From Fasciola hepatica (taxonomy: Eukaryota > Platyhelminthes > Trematoda > Plagiorchiida > Fasciolidae), in contig CANUEZ040000179.1 in NCBI GenBank assembly GCA_948099385.1, positions 11,116,001-11,180,000 of the forward strand: a DNA stretch of 64,000 nucleotides, given 5' to 3'. Numbering within the stretch: position 1 is the stretch's first letter; every line of letters starts with the position of its first letter. Under the pieces are notes generated by a model. That model was not told where the DNA came from. It searched no databases and saw only the letters and a program-made list of their open reading frames with translations. A program made the translations under genes and the position numbers. Shown here piece after piece: positions 1 to 10,700 of the stretch.

Positions 1-1235
1 CTACAATCCCTGAAGGGAGCTGACATCCAAGGTTGGCCGGAGGATAAAAGTACCCTATTGGCAGAAGTGTTACCTCATTCCAAATTTTGTGATGAGCTAA
101 AAACAGAGGATGAGCTGATTTTTCGGGGTGAGCGTTCGGTGGTTCCACAATCTTTTCGGAAAGACGCTCTGCGTCAGTTACCCCGTTCACTCGCAGATGT
201 CAATAAATGTATCACCCGAGCCAGAGAAACATACTGCTGGCCAAATATGGCAAAACAGTTTAAACAGATGGTAACAAATTGCGAACCATGCAGACAATTT
301 GATGAAAAACAAACGAGAGGACCGATGGAGATGCGCCCAATACCTGACCGGCCATGGGAAGGATGGTTACCTAGTGACCGTTGATTACTACAGTGATTTA
401 TTCGAAATCGACCTTCTGAGAACAGAAACAACTGCAGAAATTATCGACAAACTGCAAGCCAAATTTGCGTGACACAGAATCCCGATTCTAGTGATTTCCA
501 ATGGTGGTCCTCAGTTTCACTGCACGAAATTCCAGCACTTCTCAGAGATGTGGCACTTCAGCTATCATAGCACCAGTCCTTACCACAGTCAGTCCAACGG
601 CAAAATAGAGAACGCTGTCAACCAGGTGAAAAAATACTCAAGAAGTGCAAAGCTGATGTCAGCGATCCGTTTATCACTCTGCTTGAGCTTCGAAATATGC
701 CTTTGGCAACGATGGGAACAAGCCCGACAAAACGCCCATTTGGAAGACGGACAAGGAAGATCCTACCCGTTTGTGCTAGTTTACTGGACGCAGATGTCGT
801 AGCACCTTCAGTGGTCAAATAGAAACTGAAAAAGCAATTGGCTGTGCAAAAAAGATTTTACGACCGGTGCAGCAAATTACTGCATCCACTCGAGCCAGGT
901 AACAGTCTGGATTCAGCGTGGTGAACAAGCTCGTTTTCAGTTATTCGTACTCATACCAATACATAACATTAAATATGACTCAAACCAACAAACGGGATTA
1001 TCATCCAAATTTGTCTGTGCACGTGTGTGTGTGTATGCATGTGAAATTGATCACAGCGAAGAATGTTCGAGTGGTTGCACACGTGTTCGGGAACAAGATT
1101 CAATCAACTGAACCGACAGAGAAATCCTGGAAGAAAGGAGAGGTACTATCACGCGTAACAAAGAAATCATACCTAATACGCTCCGGAGATCGCCGGATAA
1201 GGAATAGGGTTCACCTGAGAAAATCTGAAGAAAGT
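1..1235 (+). pseudogene. Ty3/gypsy pol remnant: integrase and GPY/F-like C-terminus
   Basis: The 3' end of an LTR-retrotransposon pol gene, entering from the left edge. About 60-330 encodes an H2C2-type zinc-binding region (CWPNMAKQFKQM, then C-x2-C). About 360-640 encodes the integrase core, with YLVTVDYYSDLFEID, ISNGGPQF and SNGKIENAV. About 1128-1235 encodes a GPY/F-like C-terminal module (SYLIRSGDRRIRNRVHLRK). It is dead. The reading shifts from frame 1 to 2 to 3, a stop lies near 470, the stretch that should carry the first catalytic Asp is missing after RPWEG, and the usual SDNG is SNGG. About 200 bp without similarity separates the core from the GPY/F module. The family call is secure; exact breakpoints are not. 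Confidence 0.8.
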
Positions 1236-1410
1236 GATGATAAGAAAGAAAAACTATTGGAGGCGATAACAAAGAGGAAGACAAGGAAACCAAAAGTGAT
1301 AAAGAGGCGGATTCAGATAACACTATACAGTCACCCGGCAGACGGGAGCATTCACCATCAAGAAGTCGGAATGGGCAAGGCTACCAGCCGGTAGTCAAGT
1401 AGAAGTTCCT

Positions 1411-1424
1411 CAAAAGAGGAAGGA
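1411..1424 (+). other. Candidate polypurine tract at 3' LTR start of the gypsy remnant
   Basis: A purine-rich run (caaaagaggaagga) lies about 180 bp beyond the GPY/F-like module and is followed at 1425 by TGTGTTGG. This is the usual arrangement of a polypurine tract followed by an LTR starting with TG. The LTR end could not be located, so its extent is unknown. Confidence 0.4.
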
Positions 1425-1599
1425 TGTGTTGGATGTGTTTTGTTTTACCATACCAGTGGCTTTTCCTGATTGATCCGAAGGTGAATTTTGTTTGGTAAAT
1501 TGTAAATCGAGCAATCTGATTGGTGCAAGAGGCTTCATAAACTACCGAATAATTAACAATAATCGAGATTCCCTGTTTGTAAACTTTTCCCGGAGAACT

Positions 1600-1990
1600 G
1601 ACTTTTGACAGTAACCTTCAGCATTCTTTGGGACGTTCGTTCCCAAGTACTGGCTCCGATCAGAGCTTTCAACTTCGACATGGAGCATGTTTCCCTGGGG
1701 TTAGATGGATCAGCCTGCATATGTCCGACTTCGGTAGTTTTTTGGCGACCCATTCGCTTCTCGGGCGTATATTGCTCCTCACATACCAGAAACCTTCGAG
1801 TGGCATTTGTCGATCTCATGCAAACTGGGTCTCGTTTGTTAGAACGCGAATATTTTGTCCTACTCAAAATCTGTTGGTTTATTTTCGTGTGGCGTTGTGT
1901 AGAAAAAATTCGGTGTGCGCTGCGTAAACTATATACGTGCAACCAACGCGAACGAAGGTCACCTAGGTCACGGACTCCAATGCACATGAA
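1600..1990 (-). pseudogene. Possible Ty3/gypsy reverse transcriptase scrap, opposite strand
   Basis: A minus-strand reading contains GHMQADPSNPRE followed by SKLKALIGASTW. This resembles the RT-to-RNase H junction of gypsy elements, where a DPxxxxAI motif is followed by LRSFLG-type residues. No catalytic YxDD motif or further RT block was found. It lies head-on to the preceding gypsy fragment and so would belong to a different insertion. The match is short and could be coincidence. Confidence 0.3.
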
Positions 1991-2735
1991 TCACGTGATT
2001 CAGGTTCTCGTGGATCTGTCGGTCGTCAAGTTTACAGACCAAATTATTCCGCTTGTTGTCAGGCTCAACGATCCTTCAGGTTCTCAGAAATTTCCGACGG
2101 GATAACGCACCAGAATAGAGGGTCCTTTACTTTTGTCACCCTCGTTGTTCGCATTTTATGCTCTAATTAGAACATAGCGCATAGTTTTGTTCTGAAATTG
2201 GGTCTACCGTATAGTATTGTGCATTTGGTTGCTTCGACCAGAAATTGTTTTGTTATAAAATACAGAAGCGAAAATATGCAGGAAAATGAGGGAGGGGGGG
2301 GGGGTCCTATGCCTTTGTCGCGCAGTGTATCCGATTTATCTCTGAAGATGATCTTATCTGCACTTGAGAATCGAACCAAACAGCTTCGTTCAGACAGTAG
2401 AAAAGATCTAGATCACATGAACCAGTGTTTCGCTCCCCAATGGAGAACCCAGTATTTTGTGAGCCTTTTTGAATAGTCCGGATTACTGTCTTTCCGTGTT
2501 TGGGATGTGTCTGGACCTCCAAAACGCAAAATGTTGGTTCGGAGCTTTGATGATCCATCACCAAGGGGAACCTCAGATAAAGTGAATAATTTATTTTGGC
2601 TGAACACAAAACTTTCATCCGATAGTTGATCGTGGGATGAAGCGACGTCGCATATACAGATAAATCGCATTTACCTTTTATGAACATCAGTGTGCTATAA
2701 CTATCAGTGGAACATTTTGGCTGACGTCACTGAAA
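1991..2735. other. No gene recognised; G-run
   Basis: No protein domain or RNA gene was recognised here on either strand. A run of 11 G's lies at about 2294-2304. Open frames in both directions are short and have no recognisable composition. Confidence 0.4.
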
Positions 2736-2739
2736 ACAT

Positions 2740-3920
2740 TTTCTGCGTAATGCCACTCTGTCGCTTCTTGGTTGTGGCAGACTCCCGCACTCCACCGAAA
2801 GAAGCGGGTTTTCATCGTTGCAGATGCTATGTGCACCAAATCTCCACACCTCGTCGAGAACTGTAATATCGCTACAAGTTCCAGCAGACTGCTTCATCGA
2901 CTTCCGGGTTGCCTTTGACTCGGCTGATCGTGAAAGCCCATGGGATATACAGGAATCCAACGGTGTTCCTGTCAAACTCCTAAGGATTCTCAGGGTTTAT
3001 TGTACCTCCAGTAGTGTGTGTTTGAATGTACGGTGAAGAATCCTCTGTGTTCGTAATTAATTCCGGAGTTGGACAGTGCTCTCTCTCACCGATGCTGTTC
3101 AACTATGCAGCCGACTGGACAATGGACAGAGCCTTGGCTGATTATCCCGGTGTGCAATTGAGCCTGACAGTGCATATCTCGGACCTGGAGTTTGCGGACG
3201 ATAACATTGGGCCAGGAGATTCTCCTGCCACACTTCAGCCAGTCCTCAGCAGACTCGATTGCTCCTCAAAGATTAATGGCTTTGAAGTCAATTCCGTGAA
3301 AACAAAGCCTTTTCCACCTTCCCTTGGGCCATCAGCTCAGTAGTCGCCCACCAATGGTCAGACAATCGAGTATGTATTATCCTTCAGATATCTGGGATCA
3401 ACTCTGCTTCCGAATGACCCGGCGAAAAAGGAAATATTACCAACAACTGATAATGCACGGAGAGCATTTTTTTCAGCTCCGGCGTGTGCTCCGGTCACGG
3501 AGCAAAATTAGCCTTTGAACGAAGATTCACGTAATCCGTGGCGTTATTGGACCCATGCTCATATGCAGATGTGAAAGCTGGCTACACAAAATTGAAGATA
3601 CCAGTGAGCTGAAGGTTTTCAATCACTGGTGTTGGTGCCGAATTCTTCGCACAAACTAGCAGGAAATGCTATCAAACGACGAAATAAGCAGGCAATACTA
3701 CAATATTGACTAACTCTCCGTCCTTCTTCAACACCGCCTACTGCAGTGGTTAGGCCTCATACTCCAAACAAACACTCTGCTCTGCGCCATGTACAGGATA
3801 AAGCTGTTGATTTTGGACTCACATAAAAACGTGGCTGAGCACTGACGAGAAAAATATGGAGCACTTAGGACTACTTGCGTTCTACGACCTGTGCATCCAA
3901 CCGCCGTGCACGGTCAACGA
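2740..3920 (+). pseudogene. Non-LTR retrotransposon (LINE) reverse transcriptase remnant
   Basis: Degraded RT of a non-LTR element. Visible blocks in order: CFIDFRVAFDSADRESPW (RT block with the catalytic Asp position), a VYGEESS-like stretch, GVGQCSLSPMLFNYAADW, LEFADDNIGPGD (an intact FADD catalytic box), and a C-terminal stretch with RYLGSTL and WCWCRILRTN followed by LLQWLGLIL. Frames change at about 3030 and 3330 and several stops occur, so it is inactive. The YGEES and FNYA motifs recall flatworm RTE-like elements, but the clade was not established. Neither an endonuclease nor clear ends are present. Confidence 0.75.
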
Positions 3921-3929
3921 TGATTCGCA

Positions 3930-4680
3930 ACTTATCCCCTAGCAAAAGATAGTCGTTATATAAGTAAAGTCGGTTATCTGTAGCGTGACACGTCGTCCGA
4001 TGGTAAACACCAGTGTGTCCACGAGGCTCAAAACAGTGGTGGTTTCGAGTAGGAGACACGTGGAGCATGTCGATGTTTGAGCGTCACTGCCTTTGTTCAA
4101 TCGATCAAGTAAAACGTCTATACTATGCATGTATCAACAATACTCGGGTAAGGCGTTGGGAATTCTGGGTCAAAAGTCAACCCCTGTGTCAAGAAATTTA
4201 TCTAAATAAATCATGTTGTACTGGAAAGGTTGTGCATATATCCAAGTAAGATTCCTCTGTATGCGCTATTTGCTGAGATGGGCGACGGTTATTTTTTAAT
4301 ACAGGATCGGGCGTCCGAAATATCGCAGGACCTGACGAAGGCCCTTGACCAGGGAATTTATTTGTGGTTAGGATCCACGGGATCTATCCAACGGTTGATA
4401 AGAGACACTTGGAACTATGACATGATGTGACTTGTGACGTACTTATACCTGAAACCATCTGTCAATGTGGTTTATCATACATGCTCCCCTTATAGTGAAT
4501 ACCATTCCTTTTCACTTCAATGGTTGAACATGAGTGCGAAGGCGCGTACACATCCAACAGCTCCAAAGCTACACTGCCTTGACAGAGGTAGTTGGCGATC
4601 ATGATTCGGAAACTGGAAGTGGAGACACAAAAAGCCCCAATAGATCAGGCATGGCACCAAGCCGGACTACAGAAAACTGA
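3930..4680. other. No gene recognised
   Basis: Short open frames only, none with a recognisable domain. Probably decayed repeat DNA. Confidence 0.4.
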
Positions 4681-4682
4681 TG

Positions 4683-4757
4683 TTTAGCGGTGGTGGCGGG
4701 AATCTGAACCTCGTTCCTCCAAGGCGATTGGTGTTTTAACCACGCACCTATCAACTC
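4683..4757 (-). repeat. tRNA-related SINE-like segment
   Basis: Read on the minus strand, it has an A-box-like GTGCGTGGTTAAAACACC and a B-box-like GAGGTTCAGATTCCCG at tRNA-like spacing, ending in CCACCACC. Stem pairing is too poor for a functional tRNA. A tRNA-derived SINE head or a decayed tRNA copy fits best. Confidence 0.45.
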
Positions 4758-5084
4758 ATTTCTTATTTATATCATTTTCGGTCAGGTTGTGTTCACAAAA
4801 TACATTCCGCGCGGAACAACTAAAAACTTATTGGAAACGGTTGACAAAAATGAAATTTTGGCAACGAGGTTTTCTAATTTTAAACCTCTTTCAGGTTACT
4901 ATCTCTATTCTTCTCTCTGTTGGTGATATCCAATTGACTCAGATTAAAAAGTGTCCTCGACAAATTCTATACCTAACGGCATCGAGGTCATCTGATTCTT
5001 TCCAAATCCGACGAAGTTGTCACGTATTCTGCCTCGTTTGTGAAAGGCAGAACAATCAATAGTGAATCGACATTAAAATTTTAC

Positions 5085-5180
5085 CGACTGGATTACTGAG
5101 TTGGTTAAAACGCACTTCGATAATAGCGAAAGAAATTTCGGAACATGTTCGGCTGGTTTGAGTTCAACAGGCTAACGCTA
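5085..5180 (+). repeat. Second tRNA-related SINE-like segment
   Basis: Plus-strand sequence with an A-box-like TGAGTTGGTTAAAACGC and a B-box-like GGTTTGAGTTCAAC about 55 bp later. It resembles the 4683-4757 segment in box content but not along its whole length, so it may be another SINE subfamily. Not a functional tRNA. Confidence 0.35.
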
Positions 5181-5715
5181 GTTTTTACAATATTACAGCA
5201 TTTACCAGATCTGCTGAATTATATTTGATAACCGACTAATTTGATTGCGCTTATTTTTTAACTTTTCATAGGTTATTCCTAAATACACAAAACTATTACA
5301 AAAATAAATTCAATCCAACATCAATCTGCTGAGCCAAAGTGAACCATGTCAGTAGCTAATAAAAAAACCACTTCACAAGCCCTTTTCCTTTCAAATCGTT
5401 TTGGAGGCGCACTACCAGTGACGAAACTATTTATTCGGTAGGTCATTTATGAAAAAAATCTGATTGATTGTCCTGCTTCCTTGAGGGTGTTTGATTTCGA
5501 ATTAGATCTAAAGCGCACTGAAAAAACTACTTTCGGTCATTAGCTGCCGTGGTCAAGGATGTGGTGTGTAAACAATTAACCAGCAAACATAAAACCATCG
5601 CCCCTTGGGATGTTCATCTACCCAAAACAGCTTTGAAAAAAGATATATGGACCGTGCTACGGGAATCTGACCTGCATTAAGAATAAGGGTGCATTAGAAT
5701 GGCGTCTTGATTGTC
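5181..5715. other. No gene recognised
   Basis: AT-rich sequence with no domain, splice pair or repeat that I could recognise. Confidence 0.4.
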
Positions 5716-5903
5716 TCAAAGACTTTGAATAGCTTCTGCACGTGAATGCTTTTCAGACATCTCAGGTTTTACTGGAATACGTAAACAGACACTTATTAGA
5801 CAATTTCGCATGCTGTGCTTACGACGTTTTATGATAAAGTTACGTTTGTTGATTTTAGGTGGATATGGATTAGGTATGGTAAATTTAGGTCCAGGATAAA
5901 TTT
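5716..5903 (-). CDS. Tentative last exon of the lectin-like gene (basic tail)
   Basis: A minus-strand open stretch starting after a plausible acceptor (ACTCATTAG at 5904 and upstream) and ending at a TGA at 5716. It encodes a Pro- then Lys/Arg-rich tail with PGPKFTIPNPYPP followed by KRRKHSMRNC. If joined to the exon ending at 7461, the phase fits exactly (one base plus two) and the total becomes 843 nt, or 280 residues plus stop. That phase match has a one-in-three chance of being accidental. No domain is recognised. An unseen exon, for example a membrane segment, could lie between. Confidence 0.3.
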
Positions 5904-5909
5904 CTAATG

Positions 5910-7460
5910 AGTGTGGTGAGCATAACATCATGCAAACCATTCGCACGTCAAACTGCCTTTCGCAAAATTCCCAAAAAATATCTCAAACGGACTAATACTT
6001 TGGCAGACAGTTTCAGAAACCTTGACCAGTAAATCTGACCAGGCAGGCCGGCTTAGGGTCCACGAGACTAGGCCTACAAGATGATAGGAGACATCGAGTG
6101 AAACGGCTAGGTGTCTCCCTTAGTGGTTTAGTTGAATTTGAGCTCCTTCTTTGCCTGTGTGGTTTTCGCCTATTGTTAGTTTTTGGCTTTTTTGATTAAT
6201 GTGTCCATTCATTCTGTCTTCAAATCGAGGACGTTGCGGTTCGGTAAGTAAAACGCGAGCACAGAAGTGCGAGTCTAATAGGGGAAAAAACTGAAGCAAA
6301 CCGAACACTAAAACATTCTTGCTATGAGTACAAATCAAAAGACCATGGATAAAATGAACAAGAAACGTTCAGAGAGTTAAAAAGACTACCGTCATCAACA
6401 ACATTAAAGTTTATTAGTTTATCCAAGCAACAGGTACCAGGCAATCTAAAGTAAGTGAAACAACCTGCACGGACATTAATTGGTCAATGAAGCAGCTCTC
6501 GCATTCACTTGATTTCTAGAACCTTTTCAGACAGTACATCAAAGAGCTTTTGGTTCTCATTAGCTACGTCTTCAGATCGCACTGGCATTCTCGGGATTGG
6601 TCAGGCCAACCATTCAGTCACTACACTCCCGTCATTCCAAAGATGTGCTTTGTATGCTAGCTTATTGTCGTCCGTATGGTAACCTGCTTGCAGAACGAGC
6701 AGATATCTAAGGAAAGCGGCACAGAGAACAAGATATGATATGACTTTGGTCGTTTACGTTAAAAATTAATGTTGTCGATCATCTACTCCTTCATTGCTCA
6801 CCTCTAAGTCCACAGCAAGCTCAGGGGAAGATCATGTAAAACATGGATCAATGTCATTGTTAGTGGAGATTATTTTGGGAAAAATCGTGTTCTCATTGGT
6901 GATAAACTTCGTACTATGTGCAGTAACTATTGGGGAGCCACATTTCAGTACTCTTCAGTAAGCCACCGGAGAGAAAACGTATCGGTTCTCTAGAATAATG
7001 ACTATTTTTGTACCTAAATCGAAAATATTATTGAATCTACTATGAAACGTTCCCTCCCCATTTTTGTTTCATTTTCACGATATGCAATGTTTAAATTGGA
7101 TATTTGTTGTGATTTCTTGGTTACCTAAAGTCGCCAGTTTTATTTTATCATCATGTATTCATCCAACGTATTACCATTTGTATTATTTCATGTGAATGCA
7201 AGAAGACCAAACATAAGTGAGATCACTTCCAAACTAAGGAAATATCAACCCAACTAGACAGAAACGTCCAGAGTGCACGAATAATCTCTTAAACTAAATA
7301 AAACTAGATCCTGAGTTGGATATTAAAAGTGCACATTCCAGAATTTTAACTTCAGTGGTTATTGTTATCCATTCATTAGGCACCATGTCACGGCAGTGAA
7401 TTATTCATTGGCATATGAGATGTTCAATTGATAAATGACATTCGGAAATGAATAACTTAC
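5910..7460. other. Intron or intergenic DNA without recognisable gene
   Basis: If the tentative exon at 5716-5903 is real, this is an intron of about 1.5 kb on the minus strand. Otherwise it is downstream intergenic DNA. No domain or clear repeat was recognised. Confidence 0.35.
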
Positions 7461-10107
7461 GGGTTTTTCCGGCTGGTGGCGTAAGGTTTATATCTTTCAA
7501 ACGTATAACAAAGGCTACCGCATCTGTCTGATATTTAGGTTTGGGGGCAGGTAGAAAAAATTGCATGGGTAGATGTGGGTGTTCCGCATTGCAGAGTGCC
7601 TCCGCCAAATGGCTCCGCCACTCAGTTCCACCATGCAAAGAATCTGCGTAGTCAATGGTGCTGAGGTAGCCACCAACCCGTTCAACGTCCACATGACTTT
7701 CCGGTGATATTTTTGTGAACAAGGCTGTAATTTGATCGGAATAATCAATCAATGGAGCAAGCGCAAACCATCAATTTTTCTACAGTGTGAAGTTTTGCAA
7801 GACTGTTGTGGTTAAGAAAATGAATATGGTTACCTGAATAATGTTTTTAGCCTGAGATAATCGATTAAGCATGAAAGACAAACATCAAATAAAAGGAAAT
7901 TATTCCGTTATTTGTTGTTTTCTGAACAGTAACCATAGACGGTAGCCTTCAAGGTTCCTTTAGTTGAGTCTGTTTATGGTCTTCCGTCAGGCATGCATGA
8001 TGTGACGTGCTGAGACACTCCTTGTCTCTATATTGCGTTACTGACCACTTCTTTTTACAGCGGCATCTTTGAACACCATTTTTATTATGAATCCAACGAT
8101 AAGAGCAACTAGCTGTGATATTAATGCTCCCGAATAGTTGATCGTTTTCCTAAACGACAAGCAACGTGACCAATAAATTAGTTAAACTAACGATTGGCAA
8201 AATAAAGATCCCATGTGACCAACACAGTATGCCTAAATAAACGTGATCGCGTGATACTTGTTTGAAGCATTTGAAATCGACTAAGTTAGTATTTGAGTGG
8301 AAAACACAAAACTGAGCTGCTCACCCAGTCGCATGATAGTTCCGAGATTCTTAGACTTTACTTACATCTACATTTATTTTCAGATTACGTTTTTTGCTTC
8401 CGTCCAATGTGGACTGTATAATACAAGAAATAGACGAAACAAGTAAATAAGAATAGAAGTAAAATTTTCGGGAACTATCAGCAACAAGATGTGGACCTCT
8501 GTAACCCTGGGAAGGCATTCCTAAATCTATGGTTTGCCACTCCATCAAACTTAGCTGCACGTGCATCACCGAAGATAATCGTTTATTTCAAGCTGTAAAA
8601 ATAGCAGTCAAATCAGACTGTTGTTTTAACTTTGAGAAATACGGTTTTTACTGTTGAAATGCTAACCCAGATGTTAGTTTATTATTGTTTCTATAGGTTT
8701 TTAAGACAAGATTGTAAGCAAGGTGTTACCATGCACCTCTATTTGTATCGCCAAGTACTTAACAACTTTTACAAAATAACTATTTTTGCAAGAAATTAGC
8801 ATTCCGCCATACCACATTAAGGACCTCAAACTGAACGTATAATGAGAGAGACGTTTGGCATCGGTTTGAAGGCACGTATTGAGTATGGACTATCAGACCA
8901 AAACGATGCTATTTGTTCTCCAATTGGGCGGAATAAAGTGGTAAACATTTTTTAACCATGTTTGAGTCTCTAAGACGTACGGTGACGCAGGTTTCGGATA
9001 ATCGGACTTCGACAGTTTAAACAAACGATGTCTGTGACCTCAACACGACTGAGCAGTCTGCTTGAATTGAAGGAATGGGACTCATGAGAAATGCCTCGCT
9101 CGGCAATTTCTCTGTGTCACGGAATGCCTACACAGAATGCCAGAAAACATTTCACTATTGATCACTAAAATCCTGCGATTACACACGGTTTGTTGGGAAA
9201 AGTCGTCATGTCACGGTGGAAATTCGAACTTTACTCCGGAGTTCAATTTAACAGTTGAGGTCCTGACAAACGAAATCGTTTAACACAATCTCTTGAGACA
9301 GAACAACACTTTAGGAGGAAACCGAACAGTCTACCACTTTTGTAGTCAAAATAGACACCATTTGGTATTTACGATGCATTTTATTTCCACAAAGTATTTC
9401 CTCAACAACGACCCCGGAAATTTTCTTTCATAAAAGTTCTGGACGTACAAAGATGGTAGGCTTAGAGTGTGACAACCTGGATGACTTCCAACATTGCACA
9501 CACACCGTGTACATAACGTACGTTTTGTAAATGAAAAACGACAACAAGGGGAGTACAGAAACTTATAACTTCAGCCAACGAAAATCGTTTTGCTTTCGTA
9601 ATAACCCTGTGAAACTGAATGTGAACAGATTCCCGCAGATGAATGATTAGGTATTAGATATAATGTATGCACAGTTCACTTACTATCAGAAATGCAGTCA
9701 TACTTGACAAACAACGAAGGTTTTAAAGAATCCGCGAGCAGACATTTTCGTATCAATGCAGTTTGTGACAACCCGATCGAGTAGTGAACATTGGTTTCGC
9801 AACTGCTTAGCCCAGAGCACAAGTTGGAAATAAATGTGGAAACATCCGTCCAACAGTCGAATTGATCATCAGTCAAACTATGATTGCCCGTTGTCTCAAA
9901 GGTGGTGGTGTCGAAAAAGCCAAAATGAGCATCATGCACAACCACTTTCGAATGTGGTCCACAGTGGACATTCAATTTATCACCGTAGGAACTAAGCTTC
10001 CAACCTGAAAATCTTATTTCTTGTTTATGCAACTTACCGCATTGAACTTTACAAATGAATATCGAGAGTAAGATGACCACATATTTAACAAGAACCACTG
10101 CTGACAT
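7461..10107 (-). CDS. Secreted protein with SUEL (rhamnose-binding-lectin-like) domain, multi-exon
   Basis: Three exons on the minus strand: 10107-10038, 10004-9684 and 7724-7461. Exon 1 starts at an ATG followed by a hydrophobic signal peptide (VVLVKYVVILLSIFICK). Exon 2 holds a SUEL-like domain: LNVHCGPHSKVVV, then HDAHFGFFDTTTF, a late CSGLSSCET and a closing FVKYDC. This follows the family pattern of C near the start, a DAxFGxxDxxT motif and a CxGxxxC stretch. Such domains bind sugars in rhamnose-binding lectins and occur in latrophilins and EVA-1. Donors are GTAAGTT (10037), GTAAGTG (9683) and GTAAGTT (7460). Acceptors are TTTTCAG and AATTACAG. All phases agree. Exon 3 (VERVGGYLSTIDYADSL, AVAFVIRLKDINL) has no recognised domain. 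The model is open at its 3' end, so length and any membrane anchor are unknown. Confidence 0.6.
7725..9683 (-). other. Intron of about 2 kb in the lectin-like gene
   Basis: Bounded on the minus strand by GTAAGTG (donor) and ATTACAG (acceptor). No embedded gene, recognisable transposon domain or further exon was found. Confidence 0.5.
10005..10037 (-). other. 33-nt mini-intron inside the lectin-like gene
   Basis: On the minus strand the sequence runs GTAAGT to TTTTCAG and is exactly 33 nt long with no in-frame stop. It can therefore be read through as 11 extra residues between the signal peptide and the SUEL domain. Removing it joins G to GT as a Gly codon. Its length and canonical sites match the short introns near 63170 and 63385. 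Confidence 0.65.
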
Positions 10108-10700
10108 ACTTCATTACTTCAAAAGGCCTCAAGGCCAAAACGGAGTAAGATTCAAAAAGTAACATCGGCCGTTGAACGTTCAACAAGTTCGTTTGATCCG
10201 GTAGAACAAACAGTCTTTCTCTCGAACGAAATAAATTCGTAGTGAAAAAACTGAAAAATGATAATAGAAGCCCTGTTTTGCGAGTCGGTCAGCAGGACTT
10301 TTCGAAGCGGTTCACGGGTGCGAGCTTGGGCATTAATTTTCTCACGCCACGGAACTTGAGACTCGGACCAATAAAACAGCCCACATTCTTGCACCAGTGG
10401 ACGATGAGATGTATCCTGCCGGTATTTAACGTGGGCGAGTCGTGCCAATAACGGCGTGCGCGGCTCGAAAATATCGGTGTTTGAAATCGATGGAGGATGT
10501 TAGCTCATTCCTTGACTTTCGGCTGGGTTCCGTTTAGGTTGCACAGGACGGGTGATAACTGTGGCCAATACAACGTCCAAAGTTCTTTCGATTGTATGCA
10601 CACCAGCTATGCACCTATCACGCAAAGTGTATTTCGCCAAATCCCAGCTTAATATGGGAGGGAGACTTAAAACCTCATAGCACATCAACTAGGGGAGACA
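10108..10700. promoter_or_regulatory. Upstream region of the lectin-like gene; no defined element
   Basis: This lies 5' of the lectin-like start codon on the minus strand, so the promoter is expected here. An ATTGG motif occurs on the minus strand near 10370, but no convincing TATA box or repeat boundary was found. The long open frames here have no recognisable domain. Confidence 0.25.

Noticed and set aside
10152..10448. 98-codon open frame on the minus strand upstream of the lectin-like gene
   Set aside because: No domain, no signal peptide and no splice or poly(A) context. The position fits promoter or 5' UTR DNA better than a gene.
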